Positions 38,001-47,000 of a DNA stretch of 64,000 bases are shown here, in pieces. The DNA is taken from assembly GCF_026151205.1 (NCBI RefSeq), contig NC_087080.1, positions 5,993,096 through 6,057,095 on the forward strand, in the 5' to 3' direction. Source of the DNA: Bolinopsis microptera (Eukaryota > Ctenophora > Tentaculata > Lobata > Bolinopsidae). How positions within the stretch are numbered: the first letter of the stretch is position 1; each line of letters opens with the position of its first letter. The position numbers and the translations under genes are program-made. The notes beneath the pieces are model-generated. The model was not told the origin of the DNA. It searched no databases and saw only the letters and a program-made list of their open reading frames with translations.

Positions 38001-41000
38001 ATCCAGCGCTGGATAGCGACAACTAGCGCTGGATGGCGACAACTAGCGCTGGATAGCGCTAGTTGTCGCCATCCAGCGCTAGTTGTCGCGTTTTGACTAT
38101 CGCAAAAGAACCGTATATCTTTTACGGTTTTTGCGGAAAGTCGCGTTAAAGTTGATGCCCTGGTTTCAGTAAAATGGCACGGATATATATATATATATAT
38201 CGTCTCGCTTTATATATAGTAAGATTGTAATCATTGTAGTCATTGTAGTAATTGTAATCATTGTAATAATTTTAATTATTGTAATCATTGTAGCCATTGT
38301 AATCATTGTAGTCATTGTAAGCATTGTAATCATTGTAATTATTGTAGCCATTGTAATCATTGTAGCCATTGTAATCATTGTAATCAATGTAATGATTGTA
38401 ATCGTTGTAGTCATTGTAGTCACTATAATCATTGTAGTCACTATAATCATTTTAATCATTGTCATTACTGTAATCATTGTAGCCATTGTAATCATTGTAG
38501 TCATTGTAATTATTGTAGCTATTGTAATCATTGTAATTATTGTAGCCATTGAAATAATTGTAGTCATTGTAATTATTGTAGCCATTGTAATCATTGTAAT
38601 TATTGTAGCCATTGTAATCATTGTAATCATTGTGGTCATTGTAATTATTGTAAACATTGTAACCATTGTAATCTTTGACTGTAATCATTGTAACCATTGT
38701 AATCATTATAATCATTATAATCATTATAATCATTGTAATCTTGAATCCATGCATTCCTCTAGTCGTATTGAAGTGCAAGGATCATAATGTAGGAACTAAA
38801 TCGCAAAAGTCCCTTTTAATTACATTATGGAAATTGAAAAAGGCCTAGATGTTAGAGACAAGGCATATTCAGTTCATAACCATCGCATTGGGATGCGTGA
38901 TTATCTAAGAAAGAAAATATATTCAACTATTAACGTATCGGAAGATCAATGTTTTTAAAATATTGATATAACTAATTTTAGCTAAGTCATGTGATTATGG
39001 TAAGTGACATTAAGTTAACTTTATAACCAGCTACCGTAGGTGAAGTACAGGTGAAGATGTCGGCTAAAGAACTTAAAATAGCCATGCAAGGCAGTGTGGT
39101 TCTTTTAAGTAAGCTTGACTTTCGTTTTTGACTTTTCCTTCAAGTTCACGATAGCAATATTCTGTGTTCTATATTCTGGCTCATCTGTTTCAGAATTATA
39201 TATATTAATGGTCACACATCAGTTCGTCGACAACTGCAGTACTACGACAGAACAGCGTTGACAGAACAGCGACAATACTGAGACAAAACTGTGAAATTAT
39301 TTATTTCACATTTTTTATAGTTTTAAGTTTTAAAACATAAAGCTCCCTGGATGATACCCTTAACTTTATGAAGACCACCGCTGAAAAGTACGCCAAGTTT
39401 CAGAAATATGTAGACAGTAATATTATAATGATAAAAAATTGTAATATTTCTCCATTTTCCAGCGATGCTGGGAGGAGCGGGATGGTACTGTGGTCCATTT
39501 ATTAAAAGGATGATGAGCACCAACCCCGTTCATTACATGAACCAGGAGCAGGTAGCTAGGCTCCGTGAGAACGTTGTCTACACTGATATCCCGATACCCA
39601 TAGATCCGGAGGAGGAGTTTGATGATGAAATTTTAATTGAGTGGTACAAAGAACAAAAAAGTCAGGGTCTACAGTAGAGTGGTGATTTGCGAAACTTATT
39701 ATTATACTATTGTATATTACTTATATATTACTACCAACAACAATTGTTCCTTTTTTGTGACTTTTCATAGCATATCATCTGCATGTCTTAAGACATTAAC
39801 TAAGTCACGAACGATTTAATCTAAAATTGTTTCAAGCTTTTTAGTCACATTAGGTACTTCAGTGATATATCACTACAATACATATTCTCCAATAAAGAGT
39901 TTGGTGCACGTAAAGCTTTCCACTGTTGGATAAAAATAGACATTCATGGTGATTTTCAACGCAAGTTATTAATTTTGCTCTCATATTTTGATCATTTGAT
40001 TTTGTAGATATTTGAACTATAATTTGTTCCAATGAAAGGCCCAATGTTTGTTAACAAGTTGTCGTATTTCTAAGTTGAAATTCAGTATTATCTTTCACTA
40101 AATTCGCAAGGTATACAGGGTTTACAAATTTAAAACTCTTTACTACGTCAATGTAATGTCAGATAAGAAAAGAAAATAAATGAAAGGAAAGGTCACATAT
40201 GAAACTCGACCAAGTCAGCACATGAAACATTTGTTGATTAGATTGACGAGGCACGATGATGGTTGTGTGATGAAGGTACATATCAGATCATAATCTTTGG
40301 GAAGTGTTCATACCAATTCTTTTCAATCTGGAGGGCAAACTGTTTTAAATAGTGCCCTTCAAAAAGTCACATATGGCATCATCAGTGCAAAACCCACATC
40401 GATTTTTCAAGGTGGTGGCGTTTTATTTTTATCTGGGTCTTTGACAATTGAGCAGCGTTCCGATTCGCAGTTCAACCGATAGCTACTGGATAGAACATTT
40501 AATCTGTTCTCCAAAGAAAAACCAAATCACAGATTAGAGAACAAGATCTCAGGATATATCTGCAGTACTATACACCGGATTGACCATTCGATTGTCCGAA
40601 ACCAAACATTGGGGTATGAACATTGAATGATTAGAAGAATAAAGAAGATTTACCTTATTATTCCTACTTTAATAAGGTAACTATTTCTCGCTCAATTAGC
40701 TATGATAATTTTGCTGCGAGTTTATTATGCATGTAAGTCAAGGAGTCATTGTGTCGAGGCTAAAATTTTACTTTGTCTAACAATATGCAGGTGAAGAATA
40801 TTCTGGACGCATATATGCGTCCAGAATATTCTACACCTGCGGTGCTTTTTTTCAAAATTATAATGAAGTTTCTACTTCTTCCTCCTTCATTTCATGTATC
40901 AGTGTAAAAATTAAAACTTAAATTTCAAATTCGAGTAAATAGTGATCATGAAGACATGAAGCATCGTATCTCGAGGTGACCCGCTTGTGACTCGACTAGT

Positions 41001-44000
41001 TTCAGCTTTTCAGTTTTAACGGCCACCCATGGGAGAGCATCACCTAGCGACTGGAGTACTGGCTTGTCTATTTTTAACTCAACATCAGTGAAAGCTCATT
41101 ATAACGTTAATTCTTGTAAAAGTACAAGTTAACTTCTTCAATAGCACAGCTGTTGGTTAATTACTGTTCTCTGCAACTATAGCTATATCTGACCTCAGAC
41201 GTATAAATTTCTAGTAGCCCTTAAAGTGCACATATCTTATAAATTAGTGCCACAAAGCTGAGTAAGGTGCCATTATGGTGAGCTGTCGATAACATGATTG
41301 TTCTCGAATGTTCTTTTGAATGTTCTTGAAAGTTCGATTGGCTATCATAATTCGCACTTAATGGTTAATTTTATGGTCTTTGTATTCGTGTCATTTTATT
41401 TGCATTCGTTAACATTTCAAGTTCCATTTACAAGTTGTACATTATAATTAATTGCTATGAAACCCTTAGCTCTGTTAAGCTCTGTAAATATCTTTTAAAA
41501 GATATTGACGATGACTGCTCAAAAAGGTTAATCGACACATAAATCACAAGACTTATAGTTTATGTAAATGTAATGATCGCCAAGATTTGGCACAGAATTG
41601 TTCTCTCCGATTTTGATAAATTTGGTACACTGACTATTAGCTAAACGTAATTAAGAGTTTAAATTTCCCAATTGGTCAGACTGAGCAGGTTGAGCTGTAG
41701 TAATACACGACGGATTGAAATGAGACAACTAAAAATTTAATGCTTTTCATACAAAGTTACAACAAAGTCTTCATGTTATGTATCCTGGGTTTGGACAGTC
41801 GATATTACCCGCATAAAATATTTCCATCGCGTTACATAATTCTCAATAAATGTAATAGAATTGTAATGTTGTAATTAGTTTACAATTATATTATTAATCT
41901 TCCAGTGCGTTAATACATAGTTAAATAGTTATAATACTGTTAAATATCCCTCGCATTTGTACGTCGGAGATTAGAAATTTGCAAATTAGTTCTTAAAAGT
42001 TGAAACTTTCTAGTTCGTTCAGAAATGCAAATGATTCATGATTCAATGCCCATCAGTTTATAATTATATTCAGCTGTGTTCAGGTGTTCAAATATGTCTG
42101 CTCGGGAACTCAGAATAGCGCTGAAAGGCACTGCGGTTATATTAAGTAAGCTTGTTGACTTTTGTTTTTGACTTTTGTTTTTGACTTTTCCTTCACAGTA
42201 TCATATGCATATGCTTCTGAATATCAATAATTAATATTAATATTCTAATAAAAAAGCATTGTAATATTTCTCTATTTTCCAGCGATGCTGGGAGGAGCGG
42301 GATGGTACTGTGGTCCGTTTATTAAAAGGATGATGAGCACCAACCCCGTTCATTACATGAACCAGGAGCAGGTAGCTAGGCTCCGTGAGAACGTTGTCTA
42401 CACTGATATCCCGATACCCATAGATCCGGAGGAGGAGTTTGATGATGAAATATTAATTGAGTGGTACAAAGAACAAAAAAGTCAGGGTCTGGTCGAGTGA
42501 TCATTTCCGAAACTTAAATAATTAATTATAATAATTAATTATATAATATGAGCTCATTTTAAATTAAAATAATAGGAGCCTATTTTGCTAATGTGCAAAC
42601 TACAAATGATAATTATTGGTTTCTATGACACTATGGTATTTTTAAAAGTAACGATCAATTTTATGAATAATTATTTAAATTTTTTTCAATAAAAATATTT
42701 GGAAAAACATTTTTACTGTTGAACAGTAATAAAAATAATTGTTGATTTTTAACTCATATTATTAATTTTTTCCATTCTTTTGCATGTTTGATCATTTAAT
42801 TCTTTTTGGACTACAAAGAAAGGATCATAAAAACCCACATGCCTGTTCTTTCAAAGATACGCGCATAATTAATCTTGTTCCATTATTTTACATGCCATGT
42901 TTGATTATTTAACTGTTATCCATCGATATTTGAACTATAATTTGGACAACATTAGCAATTGTATTTTAACATTCTGAAAAGTTGTTGCGGTTGCGGTTGC
43001 TTAAAACTTTAAAATTTCAAGACAGCCCTACATTTTCGATGTTGGTTATAGTGCCTTCCAAACAATTAAATGGCCCCAAGTGATTTGGGGATTGAAAACT
43101 GTTACGTGAATGTATGTTCTTGCACACTTCGTGCACCGGGCTCGAACTGGGCAGTTTCAGTTTTCCTGTGTAGCTGAGGAAATAGCCCTAATGTGTCATA
43201 ACCTGTCAAAATATTTGCTTTATAGTTCCGGGTTATACAGGATATGTGTAGGAAATCTTGGAATAAGTGGTCAACCAGCTTTAGTTCTGACAGCTGCGCT
43301 AACTTGATTATGATACAGTATATATATATAAGTCACACCTGCCAAAGCTAGAGAACCATGGTAGGGTCACGTCAGCAAGCAAGGCTCGGACCAAAACAAA
43401 CTGAGCCGACAGTATAGTAGCATGCTTGAATTGGAGCTGCTGGGTTAACCCTAATTAGTCTGGGTATAACCCTTTAAAAATATCCGTGGTCATTGCATAG
43501 CGAGTTTGTGTTATTCGCTAGGTCAAAGTGCTTACTACTTACTGTGCTTACTACTTACTGCCAACTGTTGCAACCTCCCTAAAATCCAATAAAATTTTTT
43601 TTAAACAAGTCTCAAAGTAAAACTTACACCAGTTTCTGTAAGTGGGTAGACCACAAGAAGCCCACTCCGAGAGGGTGCAAGGTCTGTAGTTAACAGATGG
43701 GTTATTCTGAGGTTGGGGCGGTGGTACCGGCACACAGCCACATTTTGCGATTAGGGCATCGTCCCTGCACTGGGTAGCGGAAAGTTCGATTATCACAGAA
43801 ATTGGCGAGTACAAACAGGAAGGTAGGTAGTGATGAGGTTTATACATAAAAGAAGACGATAGAACTAGAAGGATAGATGTTAGGGGTGTGGAATACTAGA
43901 AAATTTGAAGGACAGAGTTTATTTTGACAAACTTTACCTGGGAAAGGCAGCTGTTTTCCTCGTGCCTTCCGTAAGTGTTGTAGAGAATGGTATCATTGCA

Positions 44001-47000
44001 CGTGCCCGCAGGAGGTCCTAACCTATACTCCTGGGGGTTGGAGGTCAGGGCATCTTCCTTTGGTACACTGCTATTGAACGAAATATATTTTGGGGAGAGG
44101 ATTTCAGGTTTTCCCTTTATTTCAAGCTTCAAGCTTTCAAGGATACAGATCTATGGTTTGAACCTCCAGTTAAGAGGACGCATATATCAGAAATTTTAGG
44201 ATAGATGTCTCCTTGAATGTATAAGAAAGTTACTAACTCTGAGCAAGCTGAGGTCGACCTTGTAGATGAGACCGGGGCTCATCCAGAAGGAGGAAGGGAG
44301 AGCAGAGGAGAACTGCTCGTGATCGTGGAACTGTACCGCATACCCTACTTGAGGTAGCTTCTTCCCGCTGACACTGCGGTGAAGAGGTGACACAAGGTTA
44401 ATATACTATTCATAATTTATATACTTTGCATAACCACGATAGTGTTGCTGGTAAATATTGTGCTTATGTAATAAGATGCCTGTTTATTTGGGTTAGAAAC
44501 GACATCTGGGTCCCTACCCTCGCACAAGATTATTCTCAATTTTCTTGTTGTGTTCCACAACTATACTTCTGTATACTTCAGTGATTGGGCTGATGACTCC
44601 AGTGAAAGGGCTGGTGACTCTAGTGAAAGTGCTGGTGACGATGAGAAAGACCATAAACCAGGGATTCCTTCGGGAGCATGTAAGATTATATCCAAAGTTT
44701 GTTCGCCAATGGGGTGTGTCTGGGTGTCAAAGATCTTCAAGGTGGGTGCTACTTGTGATGAACTCTAGAAGGATGGGGTGGTAATACTCGGTCTGGCCGT
44801 CTGGAAGCCCATAGAATTCCAGTTCAGAAACCGAGTAAGGAGGTGCGGCTACTGATGAGAAGCCTCCTTAAAGTTTATTTGGGTTAGAAACGACATCTGG
44901 GTCCCTACCCTCGCACAAGATTATTCTCAATTTTCTTGTTGTGTTCCACAACTATACTTCTGTATACTTCAGTGATTGGGCTGATGACTCCAGTGAAAGG
45001 GCTGGTGACTCTAGTGAAAGTGCTGGTGACGATGAGAAAGACCATAAACCAGGGATTCCTTCGGGAGCATGTAAGATTATATCCAAAGTTTGTTCGCCAA
45101 TGGGGTGTGTCTGGGTGTCAAAGATCTTCAAGGTGGGTGCTACTTGTGATGAACTCTAGAAGGATGGGGTGGTAATACTCGGTCTGGCCGTCTGGAAGCC
45201 CATAGAATTCCAGTTCAGAAACCGAGTAAGGAGGTGCGGCTACTGATGAGAAGCCTCCTTAAAGTTTATTTGGGTTAGAAACGACATCTGGGTCCCTACC
45301 CTCGCACAAGATTATTCTCAATTTTCTTGTTGTGTTCCACAACTATACTTCTGTATACTTCAGTGATTGGGCTGATGACTCCAGTGAAAGGGCTGGTGAC
45401 TCTAGTGAAAGTGCTGGTGACGATGAGAAAGACCATAAACCAGGGATTCCTTCGGGAGCATGTAAGATTATATCCAAAGTTTGTTCGCCAATGGGGTGTG
45501 TCTGGGTGTCAAAGATCTTCAAGGTGGGTGCTACTTGTGATGAACTCTAGAAGGATGGGGTGGTAATACTCGGTCTGGCCGTCTGGAAGCCCATAGAATT
45601 CCAGTTCAGAAACCGAGTAAGGAGGTGCGGCTACTGATGAGAAGCCTCCTTAAAGTTTATTTGGGTTAGAAACGACATCTGGGTCCCTACCCTCGCACAA
45701 GATTATTCTCAATTTTCTTGTTGTGTTCCACAACTATACTTCTGTATACTTCAGTGATTGGGCTGATGACTCCAGTGAAAGGGCTGGTGACTCTAGTGAA
45801 AGTGCTGGTGACGATGAGAAAGACCATAAACCAGGGATTCCTTCGGGAGCATGTAAGATTATATCCAAAGTTTGTTCGCCAATGGGGTGTGTCTGGGTGT
45901 CAAAGATCTTCAAGGTGGGTGCTACTTGTGATGAACTCTAGAAGGATGGGGTGGTAATACTCGGTCTGGCCGTCTGGAAGCCCATAGAATTCCAGTTCAG
46001 AAACCGAGTAAGGAGGTGCGGCTACTGATGAGAAGCCTCCTTAAAGTTTATTTGGGTTAGAAACGACATCTGGGTCCCTACCCTCGCACAAGATTATTCT
46101 CAATTTTCTTGTTGTGTTCCACAACTATAAGATGCCTGTATAAGTTTACGCTATACTAACGCACTGAAACCAATCTGGTTAGGTTAACAAGAAAATATCA
46201 AACCTGTACTCATTAAGATCCGCAAAGAATTTGAGGGTTAGTTTACCGTAATCTCCTCCTTTACCTCTTAGCTTGCCGTTTGGGTTAATACGGAAGCAGT
46301 TGCCTGATGTAGTTAGCTCCTGGAGAAGGGACAAACTACATTTGTATAACATAACTACCAGAATATTGGGAATTGTAGAATTCTTTAAGTTTATTCGTCA
46401 GAATAAGTGAAGACTATTGCGATTTCTAAGTATGAAGAAGGAGAAAATGATAAGAAATTATAAGAAAATAGCAGACATACCATAACAACATAGTTGTCCC
46501 CGAAAACATCGTGATCACCACAATAGTCAATGAAGTGTTCGCATTGAAGGAAGGTCGCTGGCTGGGGACCTCCCTCCAGCAATAAGTTAGCATAGGTCAT
46601 GTTAGCGTACCTGCAAGATGGTGCTTATCACTCCCTTCAAAAGTTTTGCAAAACGCGGTCTAAAATAAAATTAATTTCACAAAACATGGAAGTTATTTTA
46701 AACTCACCTAACTACCCACTCATCAACCCACCTAACAAATCAACCTAACGACCCACCAAACAACCCACCAAACAACCCACCAAACAACCCACCTAACAAC
46801 CCACCTAACACCCCACCTAACAACCCACCTAACAACCCACCTAACAACCCACCCATCAACCCACCAGGCAACCCACTTAACAACTCACCTAACAACCCAC
46901 TCATCAACCCACCTAACAACCCACCCATCAACCCACTAAACAACCTACCTAAAAACCCGCCTAACAACCTACCTAGCAACCCACCCATCAACCCACTTAA

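Noticed and set aside
38166-38787. Long Ile/Met/Thr- and Val/Ile-rich ORFs on both strands
   Set aside because: Arise from the nonamer attgtaatc array; periodic composition, no start context or splice support.
44860-44910. Hammerhead ribozyme in the 391-bp monomer
   Set aside because: CTGATGA and GAAAC are present in order, but stem II has mismatches and stem III has only about one good pair. Kept as a test in the satellite finding, not as a feature.
44545-45957. Four identical pairs of 72- and 79-codon ORFs as a tandem gene family
   Set aside because: They are identical because the 391-bp monomers are; no splice signals or recognisable domain, and two overlapping frames are equally open.
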